NCBI GenBank assembly: GCA_033675265.1
Contig: JAUJYZ010000735.1
Location: 62,001 to 126,000, forward strand
Reading direction: 5' to 3'
DNA from: Actinostola sp. cb2023
Taxonomy: Eukaryota > Cnidaria > Anthozoa > Actiniaria > Actinostolidae
DNA length: 64,000 nt
Shown: piece after piece, positions 43,429 to 53,777 of the stretch
Layout: every line of letters begins with the position of its first letter
Numbering within the stretch: the first letter of the stretch is position 1
Notes under the pieces: generated by a model
The model's database searches: none
What the model saw: the letters and a program-made list of their open reading frames with translations, nothing else
Told to the model about the DNA's origin: nothing
Program-made: the position numbers and the translations under genes

Positions 43429-46143
43429 TGCCGAAATTTTTCAAATGCGATATACATGTGAATGTTCTTACAACAATGACAGAAGCTTGAGGAAGCACTA
43501 TAACAAGAATGAATCTCACAGAAGAGCAAAGCATCCAAGCCAGGTAAGCTTAAAATATTTAGCTTTCGGAAAAAGTATTTCTAGTTCGCCGGTAATTTTT
43601 TTTCAAAGCAAAGAAAAGACTCTTCAGTACAAATTCACTCGCATTACACTTTGTGATTGAACAAAATTATGAAAGGATTTTATAAATTACAGTAGTCAAA
43701 CAAATTATTGACAGATACCAATAAAAAAAACGCTTTTCTTTACTCGATTGAAGTGAGTTGTTTGAACCTGATCACCAGGTAGCGAGAATCCATGAAGCTG
43801 TAATTGTAAATCTACTTTTTTTAGTTTATAAGCTTAATAGTTCATACCTGGTGCACAGTTAGTTTTTGATAATATATTCATTTTTTTATTAATTGTACTA
43901 TTTTTCTTTTGACTAAAATATGAATTTGAATGACAAGATCTATACAGTAACTATTGTCTTCCCTTGTTCCAAAAACCAAAAGCTTAAAGTACCAAATATT
44001 TATCAAACATTTTTACTAACTCATTCACTGTAACAATTGACACCCAGTCACATTTTAAACTCAATCACCAGTAATTTAATAATAAAATGTTGAAACTGAG
44101 ATTATATTACAAAAAACCCTTGCTTTCATCAACAGATATATCCAGCACAATCAGCTACAAAAGAATTTTTAGATGTCCCAGATGCAAACAAATCTGCTAG
44201 GGTTAAAGAATTAATGACATTTGGTTCTGCCTGCAATGGCCAAAAATATTAGTACTTCTCAATTTATTTTGGAGAAAAGCAAGATATCAAGACAAAATGT
44301 GATCAGTGAAATAACACTTGGTAAAAATTTAAATGAACTAAAACAATCCATTCAAACAATCTATCCAGATGCAACTAATTTTGCATTTGGCTCAAACCCC
44401 ACTCACAATAAGTCAATGACAAATTTTATTGACAACTTAAATATTGATCCAAGAGTTCTTCTAAAAAACTCAAATCAACTTACAGAGTTGATAACCTCCA
44501 CTGATGAAGGGCAACTGTACCTAAAAAAAAAAACATTAATGCCAGCAATCTACAAGAACCACAAAGATTCTTTCTTAAAATTTTCAGTGGGACTTGTAGA
44601 TAATTATAATATTAGCAAGGAATCATATTGCCAGGTTTTACGAAATCACCTGGGAAAATCTTTGGAACCAGTTATTGGAATTAATATTTTTGCTCCAAGA
44701 GATGATGTGATGCTTCAACATCATACATACAATAAGAGTCTGAAGGAAGAGTTGTAACTGAATTTCATAGAGCAGGATGGGCTGGTATCTGCATATGTCA
44801 ATATTGAGAAAACTTTGACATGGCTTTGGCAAAAGGAAGGGATAAATCAAGCTCTCCAATTCCACAATAATTGTCTTCTTGTGTATGCTTACACAGATGC
44901 ATTCCCATGGATGGTTTGGAGCAGACATTTTAGTGGTGAAACAGCAGTTCGTTTGAAGCTGGTAGAGCCACATAACTTCCTGTCTACAATAGTTACAGTT
45001 TGTCAATGGCTAGGTCCTGACAAATACTGGCATGTAAGCAACTTGGGATACAATACTTTCATGCAGTTGAATACCATTGATGAGATCACACATCCAATAA
45101 CAAACCAAAAGATCAAGGTTATTGTCAGAGGTCTTGCAGATGAAGCAAGTACAAGTACAACAACTGGAGTTTCCTCACAAGCAGCAACCTATCCAATCAC
45201 TGAAGCACCTGAACATAAAAGCCAGCTTGGTGACATGACGCTTGCTTGTGAAGAACCTATAAGAACAACGGAAACGACAAAACAAATGGAAAATAAGTAT
45301 AAAGAATGGTTGGGTGGGAAAAAAGATAACAAACAAAACAGAAGAGAATTTGCTAATGAAAATTTTGGTTATACTGGAAACCGAAACACAACTGGCATAG
45401 AATTTGTTGATTTCTATCCTGGAACAATGCACAAGTGCATGAGAGCTACAGAAACAATAGTGAGAAGAATTGGTGTGGTGGCACAGCATTATGGCTTGAA
45501 GAAAGAATGGTTTACAGAAATAAAAAAAGTTGCCAGAAAGGTTTCGACTGACAAATGGGATATAAAGTTTGATGAACATGGGTTGCTCGCTTTCTATTCA
45601 GAAGCTCCAAACTTACTAAAAACTGCTGCTTTAAAGGGTTATGCCTAGACATTTTGACAACATTTTGCCGAAGTCTGCATGATCTGTTTACAGTAATTCT
45701 CTAAACTCCAGAAGATGTAACAAGAGAAGTGTATGATGTGCAAGCACGCATACTTTTGGGGTTCAATTTTGTTTTTATCTTTGGCACTCATACAGTCACT
45801 GCCACAATCAAGCATTTAGTGTCATACATGGGGTATTATATAGATAAAGCTCAAAAAAGATGCTTTGCTAGTTGGGATGCCTCTGACCCTGAGAAATTTC
45901 AGTGACGGTGTAATGGAAACAAGGCACAAGGAAGCAAAGCAAGGAAATTTTATTTACAGTGGAGGTAAGACAGGTGAGATAGGAAGAATTGATTACCAGA
46001 AAAATGTTCTTGAACAGCAGTTTTGTCATGAGTGGACAAGCATTGAAATTAGAGAAGAGAACGACCAGAAATCAACAGCAGCAAAAGTAAAGAAAAAAGC
46101 TGGAGAAGAACCAAAGTACCACAAGAAAAAACAAGAGGTATAA
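43429..46143 (+). pseudogene. second transposase-like family with C2H2-type finger
   Basis: Exon 1 (43429-43542) encodes a short N-terminal zinc finger ('YTCECSYNNDRSLRKHYNKN', then 'SHRRAKH') after one frameshift near 43444, and ends CAG/GTAAGC. Exon 2 starts after an acceptor at about 44135 and, across a frameshift near 44222 and a stop at 44755, encodes 'LVYAYTDAFPWMVWSRHFSG' (candidate first Asp), 'GPDKYWHVSNLGYNTF', 'IKVIVRGLADEAS' (second acidic site), then 'TGIEFVDFYPGTMHKCMRA'. After another broken part (45650-45860), 'NFSDGVMETRHKEAKQGN' occupies the place of the MEGREAKH motif in the other family. The layout is parallel but the sequence is clearly different. I do not know a name for this family. 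Confidence 0.6.
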
Positions 46144-46152
46144 AAATTAAGG

Positions 46153-46318
46153 AATGGTCAACGCTTAGCGTGCATCCATCGAGTTATGGAGCACGCAGGA
46201 ATTTGGGAGAGCACGAGAGATGCGTGAGAGTTGCTCGAGGCATAGCTTCACGAGTGCTCTCCCAAATTCCCAAGTGCTCCATAAACTCGAAGGACGTACA
46301 GATAAAGCGTTGACCATT
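46153..46318. mobile_element. 166-bp palindromic MITE
   Basis: AATGGTCAACGCTTAGCGT at 46153 pairs with the right end AAAGCGTTGACCATT at 46318. The inner arms pair through GGAATTTGGGAGAGCAC and GTGCTCTCCCAAATTCC. It lies directly downstream of the transposase-like gene and has no coding capacity. Confidence 0.65.
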
Positions 46319-46512
46319 TATTTTATAACATAGTCACTGCAAATTCAAATAAAACGAGTTGATTTTCCATTTGAATTCAGACCGCGCGCTATGCCGATGA
46401 CGTGAGCGTGTATGTCCATGGGCACGAGCGTGTGTCGTGGGCTTACGGACACACGCTAACCAACTAATCAGAGCGCGCGTAATATCATACCTATGTTATA
46501 ATAATAAATAAT
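46319..46512. repeat. second small inverted repeat, AT-rich ends
   Basis: TTATTTTATAACATAG at 46320 is inverted as CTATGTTATAATAATAAA near 46491. The interior has a GC-rich imperfect hairpin (GAGCGTGTATGTCC with GGACACACGCTAAC). It is probably a MITE adjoining or containing the previous one; boundaries are uncertain. Confidence 0.4.
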
Positions 46513-47627
46513 AATATGTGAGGCAAAATATTATGGTGTTCCATCCCCGCCAAAAATCGAAGTTCACATCACAACATTCAACTTGACAATTCAACGTTCA
46601 ACTTGACACATAAACATTGGACACATAACATAAACATCGGACTTACCGAAGATCAACATTGCATTTAAGAAGTTATGTTTCTACTTTACTCGTCAACATT
46701 GGTTTTTAGCTATCAACTTTCAAAGTAAAACTTTTTAACATCGAACACTGATCAAACGTTAGACCGAGTTTTATGACCAACATTGCTCTTTCTCGTGTTC
46801 CTAGATATCGAAATGTCCTTTTTCACCAAAACAATAAACAGTTCCGTGCAACAAATGAAGATTAAACTTTGCATGTCGAAGTTGGTTGTTGAGTTGTCAG
46901 AACCGCGTACAAATCCCGCCAATAATACCAAACCACCTCTGGGGGGAGGGTGTGGGGAGTTTTGTTTTATAGCTTAGTAACCACTCCTGCAATATATCAA
47001 AATATCAAAATGGCGGACGACACTGAGTTACAGAGTGTAATATCTGCTATTAATGATGTCGTCGCGAAGATAGATGGCCTGGAAGAGCCCTCCGAGGTTG
47101 GGTCGGTTATATTGAGATTAGATCTGATTAATAGAATGCTTGTAAATTTGAATGTTCCGGACGACATAGTTAATACAATGCTTTCGTTGTACGAAACTAC
47201 AAAGATGATTGAAGCGAATCATTCTAATTCTACAGCATTTGGGAACGGATATAAAGCGAGTCTCGATATTACTGGTCGCCGCGGAAGACCAGCATTCATA
47301 ATTCCTCACGAACAATTATCGTATTTATTGGAGCAAGGATTTACTGTTCCGGACATCAGTACAATGTTAGGTGTGGGACAGCGTACTGTAGAGGGAAGAA
47401 TGTCGGAGTATAATCTTAAAGTTGCAGGTATGTATGGCTGTATAGACAACAGTTACTGAAAGCTTTTATAAGTTAATAATAATAATAAATAATAATGACT
47501 TTATTTCAGTGTCAATGTATTTAGTTTATACAACTAATTGGGGACACTATAATAAATAATATAAAATATCTAATTAATATATATAATGGTACGTCTTTTC
47601 TCTTCAGGTTTATAATAGAGAAGGCTC

Positions 47628-48020
47628 GGGGGGGGGGGGGGGGGGGGACTCCGATACCAAAGTGGCGGGGATGCTCGTCGTCCCTTTTAGGTTTTTTTTC
47701 GTGTTTTGGTCCCACTTAGGGTGTCAGAAATAAAAATGACCACCAATAGAGTTTTCCGGTCCCTTTTAGGGTATTCAATCAACAGCGATATTTTAAAACT
47801 TCCTTTTAATAACATCGCTCTGTATTGTGTCACAACGTTGTCTTAAACTTGTAAGAGTGGAAGGCGTTTGATGCTAGTATCTTTTATACCATTAAAATGA
47901 CTTTTTAAATTGGTCCCTTTTAGGGGTAAAAATATTCGCTGCCACGCCCACCAAGACAAGACTCCAGTCCCTTTTAGGGGTCATTTTCAAAATTTCCGAT
48001 AAGCATCCCTACCCCCTTTT
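47628..48020. repeat. G20 run and CCCTTTTAGGG repeats in intron 1
   Basis: A run of 20 G (47628-47647) can form G-quadruplexes. The quasi-palindrome TCCCTTTTAGGG or a close variant recurs near 47682, 47711, 47759, 47928 and 47970, and as CCCCTTTTATAAGGG near 48013. The spacing is irregular, so this is a degenerate dispersed repeat and not an array of fixed period. Confidence 0.6.
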
Positions 48021-49229
48021 ATAAGGGAGTCCCCTCCCCAGGAGAGAAGGGCATTTGGACTGAACCAGTTAGTAATGACCACAAAATCCCAGTCCCTCTC
48101 TGTAACTCATCAAGTTGCTGTCAATTAATTGTGACAAGTCGAACAACATACATGTATAATAATATAAATGAATGAAAAACACAACATATTTTCTCCCATG
48201 TAGTAAAGACATGCAGAAGCTTATAATAATTATTCTAGTTATATAATGTAATGTTATATTTACAATACTTCTAGGAACTTACAGTAAAATTAATGATGGT
48301 GATTTGGATGGATTAGTGACGTCTGCACAGCAAAGTCACCCAAATATTGGTATCCGGATCATGAAAGGTTTTTTAAAAAGCAAAGGACATCGTGTTCAAA
48401 GAGAGCAGATAAGGCAGTCACTATTGCGAACAGATCCTCTTGGCATGATACAAAGGTTCAAAGAGGCAGTTCAACGCAGGAAGTACAATGTTCATTCTCC
48501 TCTTTCCCTTTGGCATATTGATGGACACCATAAACTGATAAGGTAACACAAGTCCTTGCAATCTTCTGGAACATACTGTGGTACATTATACATAATATTC
48601 AACATTATTAATTTATTCCTACCTTGTTTGCTACCGGTAGTAAAGGAACAAATTAAATTATAAAGCCTTTCATACTGGTTGTATACATTGCTGTACACTG
48701 TATTACTGAAAACGTTTGTGCCATTACTTTACAGTGCAAAGCCCAAAAGTATGACCAGATACATTTGTATATGCATGCACACATTTGAATGAGTGATCAT
48801 CCAATCAATACAGGAGAATTCTCTTATCCTATCTGTTATCTAAGTGGTAATTGTAGAATTGTGAGTCAAAAAGTATGCAGATTATACACTAACAGTTGTC
48901 ACAGTTTTGAGCTTTATGCTGTTGTCCTTGCTATAATACATGTATTTCTTTTGCAGATGGAGAATAGTTGTCCATGGAGGTATAGATGGGTTTTCAAGAA
49001 TTCCGGTGTATCTGCATGCTTCAGACAATAACAAGGCATCAACTGTTTTAAACTTGTTTCTTGGTGCAGTAAATGATTTTGGATTGCCCTCTCGTGTAAG
49101 GTCTGACAAGGGAGGAGAGAATATTGATGTAGCCTGGCATATGCTTTCACATCCACAGAGGTCCCATTAGAGGGAGCATGATCACAGGTAGAAAATACCA
49201 CTTTTGTATGACATTATAACTGTCCAATT

Positions 49230-49540
49230 ATCTACTATATTTATATTAGTAGAAACACACTAGTGGTCTATCACAAATCCTGCAATTTGATTGGCTGAGC
49301 TACTCTTGGTCTATTAGTGATAGACCACTAGTAGCGAAAACTGCCGGTTTTGAACATCAAAACAATGTCGGAAAGTCGAAAAATTCAATTTTCTTTCTTA
49401 ATTTGACCAACTAGTGGGTTTCTACTAAAACAATAATATTAGACTACTCGTCCTCGTTTTCTATGAGTCAAATAGTCAACTTTATTCCTAGAAAACTCGA
49501 ACTCGTAGTCTAATATTATTGTTAATTAGTCTGCCAGAAT
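49230..49540. mobile_element. probable MITE in intron 3
   Basis: AGTAGAAACACACTAGTGGT near 49238 is inverted as ACTAGTGGGTTTCTACT near 49410, with further pairing of ATAGACCACTAGT. A second inverted pair (AATAATATTAGACTAC near 49432 and GTAGTCTAATATTATT near 49507) makes the right half. Boundaries are uncertain. No coding was seen. Confidence 0.5.
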
Positions 49541-50639
49541 CAAAACCAGCCAGTATTGTGCATACATGTAATAAAACTGAGTGGATCTCTTGCAACTCCT
49601 TTAGTGAAGTGGAAGAACTGTCAAATATAATTAATATACACTGTGACTGTGTCGATGTCTGAGATTACTGATTCTATACTGTACCTGTATCATGTCAATT
49701 TGGATCAAACTATTCTGCTTTCTTTTAGGCAAGAGCACTCACAATCAGAGAATCGAAAGACTCTGGAGAGATGTATTTGATGGGTGCATCAGTTTGTTTT
49801 ATAATGCATTTTATCAAATGGAGCAATGTGGTGTGCTGGATCCAAATAATGACATCCACCTCTGGTGTTTGCATTATGTGTTTTTGCCTGTTATTAATAG
49901 GCATTTGACAAAATGGAGGAATGCTTGGGTTCACCACCCCCTAAGATCTGAAAGAAACTCTACACCCATGCAATTATGGATAAGGGGACTAAACAGAGTG
50001 TGGGGAAGCAATTCTGTGATTAGCAGAGAAGTATTTCAGGTAATCATGATTTTTGAAAATGTGATGCAGTTAAACCTCTCTATATAATGGACCATACATT
50101 AATTACAGCTGTAAGTAAATGTAGTCCAGTGATCAGCTAGTGAGTACTTTTTATAGACATATTTCTGCTTGGGTCTGTTCTATGTTGGTTTGAGCTTTTC
50201 ACAGTTAAAATGACAGTACTCCAGAATATGAGTGTAGTATTATTCATTCACCTTTAATTTCTATTTGTGACTGATTGCACTTAACCCATGAAAAAGTATT
50301 AGTAAATGGTGCAAAATAGCACTGTTATTTAAAAAATGGAAAGCAGAGGAGTTTGTATGATTTTGTAATCTTTGAACTTTCTTTTAATTCTTTCATCCCA
50401 TGTCCACTAGGATGACTCAACCTATGGCATTGACTGGGAAGGGCCTGTTCCATCATCACCTGCTACGGATGTTGAGGTACCAGAAACCAGATGTCCGCTA
50501 GATAGCCAACAAATCCACACATTAGCTGGAATGAATTTGTCAAGTGCCTCCATTGCTGATGCTTTCGAGCAATTTCATCATGTCATTCAAAATGTGTTCC
50601 ATCTTCTTGATATTCAAAATTAGCAAAGAAAAACAAAAC

Positions 50640-50935
50640 AGTATAGATACTGAAGTTTAATGGACTCCGAGCTTTCGGGTCAATTGACCCATCATCAGGG
50701 AAATAGTGGAATGCTTCATTATCACGAGTACAAAACAACAAATTACAACGGTAAGAATGCGCGAGCTACAACGGACTATATCCACACACAATGCATACAT
50801 GCGCAATCGAAATAACATAGAGTACCAATTACAATAATAAAAACTAATCAAAGATAACAAAAAAACGCCGGTATAAAGAGGGATATGAATTATGAATGAT
50901 CTCATTATTTTGGTTTCCATTTTCCTTATTTATTT
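50640..50935 (-). mobile_element. Penelope-like element 3' end fragment
   Basis: Minus-strand sequence just beyond the integrase gene carries a hammerhead-like motif (50659-50700) after a stretch whose translation resembles hydrophobic tails that I associate with PLE 3' regions. No RT or endonuclease coding was found here, so only the terminal piece remains. The identification rests on the motif and its similarity in layout to the one at 23459-23496. Confidence 0.4.
50659..50700 (-). ncRNA. hammerhead-like ribozyme motif
   Basis: On the minus strand: CTGATGA, an extra T, a 5-bp stem (GGGTC, loop AATT, GACCC), then GAAAGCTCGG. The conserved C-U-G-A-U-G-A and G-A-A-A core boxes of the hammerhead are both present and correctly separated by stem II. 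The extra T before stem II is non-canonical. Stems I and III were not fully resolved. Hammerheads are established in Penelope-like elements. Confidence 0.5.
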
Positions 50936-51090
50936 ATTTTCATTCATTCATTTATTCATTCGTTCATCTACCCAATCATTCATAATTGGGTAGGGGGGCG
51001 GGGGCGGGGGATGGTAACAGCTGGAATTGATCCATGCATAAAATTCATACCATGGCAACAGGTGCTGCATTTTGTTTATAATATGCTCAC
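50936..51090. repeat. CATT microsatellite and G-rich patch
   Basis: A degenerate CATT/TTCA repeat spans about 50936-50986, followed by GGGTAGGGGGGCGGGGGCGGGG at about 50988-51009. No gene was seen. Confidence 0.6.
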
Positions 51091-51495
51091 CTCACTTTCT
51101 TTGGCAGAAGAATCAACTTTCTGAAGAATCAAATCTCTCTGTAGTGGACGCAGGTATATTTTTGCATTACATGCTGTATCTTTTAGCCGTTTTGGCGTGT
51201 AAGGTGGTTCTATTCTGAAGAACCCCCCATCCTCACCTCTTTGATACAATAGAACGTCGTAGCCAGTTTCAGCAAGCTGGGGGAAATGCTTCGTTAATTC
51301 TTGGTGACATTGGACTTGGTTTGCATTGGCATCAAGCTGAACGCTTTTTTCGCCGAGACCAGCGTTGCCAAGGGTTGTCCGTTCTTTAATTGTTCCAGGA
51401 GGTTTGATTGTGTCAACTCTTGCAAGACACACAAACTTCAGTGTGCATGTGGGCACTCGTCCTTTAGCCGGTCCCTTGCCTTTTCCACTGTACAT
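51091..51495 (-). CDS. single exon, N-terminal region of unidentified protein
   Basis: A 135-codon minus-strand open exon ends at a GAG/GTGAGC splice donor (51091/51090). It begins 'MYSGKGKGPAKGRVPTCTL' and contains 'FVCLARVDTIKPPG', 'LLYQRGEDGGFFRI' and 'KIYLRPLQRDL'. I recall similar N-terminal segments in uncharacterised or HECT-type (G2E3-like) proteins of fish and cnidarians, but I cannot confirm this here. No downstream exon is visible before the PLE fragment at 50935, so the gene may be truncated. It has no stop or frameshift. Confidence 0.5.
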
Positions 51496-51726
51496 AAAGG
51501 TGTCCTGTTGGATGTATTGTACCTTGAGAATAACTGTCTGTGTTCTGTAACTGAAACTGGTTTTTATAAAAAAGGCAAATGCAATTCAACCCATACATAT
51601 GGAAAAATGGAGAGAGTAGTGGTTGTATGTGAGGATAAAAAAGATGAGTTTTTATGGGCGGTTTTTATGGGTGGCAAATGCAATTCAATCCATGCATATT
51701 GAAAGAATGAGAAGAGGGAAGAAGAA
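51496..51726. repeat. two direct repeats, no gene
   Basis: GCAAATGCAATTCAA(C/T)CCAT(A/G)CATAT occurs near 51577 and 51675, about 98 bp apart, with related flanks. Nothing else was recognised. Confidence 0.5.
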
Positions 51727-51860
51727 AGTAAACATAAAAAATAAAATTAAAAATTAAAATTAAAAATTAAAGAATATAAAAAATAATAATAATAAATGAT
51801 AATAATAATAAATTAAGATAAAAATAAAGATAAATAAATAAATAGATAAATATAAAGGGT
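51727..51860. repeat. A-rich low-complexity microsatellite
   Basis: AAATTAAAAATTAAAATTAA and AATAATAAT/AAATAAATAAAT tracts. Long minus-strand open frames over this region (rich in Phe, Ile, Leu and Tyr) only reflect the composition. Confidence 0.8.
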
Positions 51861-52855
51861 AATGCAATTAAAAGACAGAGATAAGGGAAAAACAAAAAAA
51901 CAAAAACAAAAAGGTGAATGAAGAAAGGGAATGAAAAATATGAAAATACACTGAAAATAAATATTTGGTATACAAAATAAAATGGTGAATAAATAAGGAA
52001 GGTATACAAATAGGTTGAGGGGAGGGGAGGCCCGGTGGCGAAGTGGGGAGGAGGTGGTGGACAGCCTATACAGAATGACCATGGACAATGAATAGAACGT
52101 GTAGAGTGAGGGAATAGATAACAAGCAAATAAAAAATAAATGACAGACAAAACCGGACGCAATTGATGACGCTTGCAACGTTGCGAGCACGCGTGAAAGC
52201 ACAAACAACGGCTACCGAGGGAAGGAACGGGAAGATCGTAGCAGAAAATATAAAACCGTGGAGGGAGAAGGGACTCAGTAGTACCACGTTCCACCAAGAG
52301 TTAATCAACGGGAGCTTGAAATCTTGGTGGAGATATAGATCAATGTATTTCATACATCTAAGCCAGCTATGATGTCAAGCCCAATACACACGAGGTACCG
52401 GTGGGAGCCGTGTTTGTCGCTAGCGTGGCGTGAGGACTAGTACGTGAGGACAAATAGAGGTGATAACAAAGTGGCGGCGTATAACAGTCTCATGAGTGGG
52501 TGGTAGGACTTACTTGGTACTTGGTTTGGGCAAAGGGCATATAACTTGTGGGCAACTTGGTTGTTTAGCTGGCGATCCATGTCGGAGTTAAAATGTAATG
52601 CGATATACAATGGGAGGGGTACAAGGAATTTCAGGAATGGATGCTGGGACGGTGGCTTGAGAGACGGCTGGAGTGGGTGAAATCGGATCGAGATAATGAT
52701 AGTCCTGATTTGGTGCAGTAATGTAGCGCGAGTTGATGAAACAGAGAGAAAGGAGCATGGACAAAACAAACGCTTTGTCAAAGCGTACGTTTTGTATGGA
52801 AGGATAGTGTATATGTTTATGTGTGCATAGAGAGGAAGGGCTGTGTGTGTTGCAT
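51861..52855. other. spacer without recognised gene
   Basis: Purine-rich sequence with open frames on the minus strand that lack motifs. No splice-bounded exon or repeat arm was recognised. Confidence 0.4.
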
Positions 52856-53500
52856 TGCATTGAGACAAGATGGGGTAGGGGGGGGGGGGGGTATTTGAGT
52901 GCATGGGTGGTGTAGTGCTGGTAGGGAAGGGAGTGTGCAGGGTGTGTGTGTAGGAGGGCGTGGGTTGGCGGTGAACGCGAGTTGAGGGGAGGGATCATGG
53001 GCGTATGGAGGGGGGGGGGGAGGAGGATGTGTGCATACAGGGGAAGGGTGTGTAGTGCTTTGGTTCGTAGGAGGGTGTGGTGGTAGGGATAGCTGCGCTT
53101 CACAGGGTCGTGGTAAAGAGATTGGAGGGGGGAGGGGGAGGATGTGGTTTAAGCGCATGTTTTGTGAGTTTGGCCAGGCATATGTGTGCATACAGGGGAA
53201 GGGTGTGTAGTGCTTTGGTTCGTAGGATTTTGGAGTGGTAGGGATAGCTACGCTTCACAGGGTCGTGGTAAAGAGATTGGTGTGGTTTAAGCGCATGTTT
53301 TGTATGTTTGGCCAGGGATATGTGTACATACAGTGGAGGGTTGTGTGTAGTGCTTTGGTTTGTAGGAGGGGGGGGGTGGGGTGGGGGTGTTTGGGTGCAT
53401 GGGTGGTGTAGTGCTGGTAGGGAAGGGAGTGTGCAGGGTGTGTGTGTTGGAGGGCGTGGGTTGGCGGTGTAGGGGAGTTGAGGGGAGGGATCATGGAGGG
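52856..53500. repeat. G/T-rich minisatellite cluster
   Basis: A 75-bp block (GGTGTAGTGCTGGTAGGGAA ... GGCGTGGGTTGGCGGTG) occurs at about 52900-52973 and 53394-53468. A block with CATACAGGGGAAGGGTGTGT occurs at about 53033 and 53189, with a variant near 53328. A block with GGTCGTGGTAAAGAGATTGG occurs at about 53104 and 53261. G-runs of 8-14 lie at about 52879-52890, 53013-53022 and 53369-53385. The strand asymmetry and G-runs give high quadruplex potential. Pro/His-rich minus-strand frames are artefacts. Confidence 0.7.
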
Positions 53501-53570
53501 TGGTATTGGGATATGGGGACTGGGGGTGAGTGTGAATTTGTGGGAGGATGGAACTACCCCAGACTGTAAC

Positions 53571-53777
53571 CCCGAGGGTCCTGGCTTCACAGCACTAGCT
53601 GAAGGTCCAGTAGTGTTTGATTGTGTTTGGGATCCTAAGGCTAAGAACAAAAGCAAAACAAACAAAAAATTAAACTAAATTCAAAAAGAGCACTTTTATT
53701 AAAATGCAATTTCTCACCGGATTGTGACACAGAGGTCGAAGGCGTGGTAGGATTAGTTGTTGATTGTGTTGGGGATC
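53571..53777 (-). CDS. two possible small Ser/Thr-rich exons
   Basis: Minus-strand segments 53718-53777 (60 bp; acceptor TTTCGTAG, donor GTGAGA) and 53571-53634 (acceptor AGCCTTAG, donor GTTACA) both begin GATCCC and encode related peptides ('SPTQSTTNPTTPSTS' and 'SQTQSNTTGPSASAV'). They look like duplicated linker exons of a minus-strand gene, perhaps the one with the exon at 51091-51495. The second donor is weak and its length is not a multiple of three. Confidence 0.3.

Larger units (their letters stand above)
47010..50623 (+). pseudogene. five-exon DDE integrase-core protein, single lesion
   Basis: Exons: 47010-47427, 48275-48542, 48957-49187, 49729-50039 and 50411-50623 (stop TAG), all with GT-AG introns and matching phases, about 480 codons. 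Exon 1: 'MADDTELQSVISAINDVV', then a helix-turn-helix-like 'TVPDISTMLGVGQRTVEGRM'. Integrase (rve-like) core: 'LWHIDGHHKL' (Asp 1), 'VRSDKGGEN' (Asp 2) and 'HNQRIERLWRDVFDG' (Glu), so the full DDE triad is present. The C-terminus is unremarkable. The only break is near 49150-49165, where a 2-base loss (or 1-base gain) shifts the frame at 'MLSHP'; the total length returns to a multiple of three if corrected. Similar multi-exon integrase proteins are common in cnidarians and fish; their element is poorly defined. Confidence 0.8.

Noticed and set aside
51767..52353. Long minus-strand ORFs (up to 176 codons)
   Set aside because: Low-complexity A-rich sequence read in reverse gives Phe/Tyr/Ile/Leu runs; no domain or splice support.
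52437..53665. Pro/His-rich minus-strand ORFs
   Set aside because: They are translations of the G-rich minisatellite. Only two small splice-bounded segments near its edge were kept, with low confidence.
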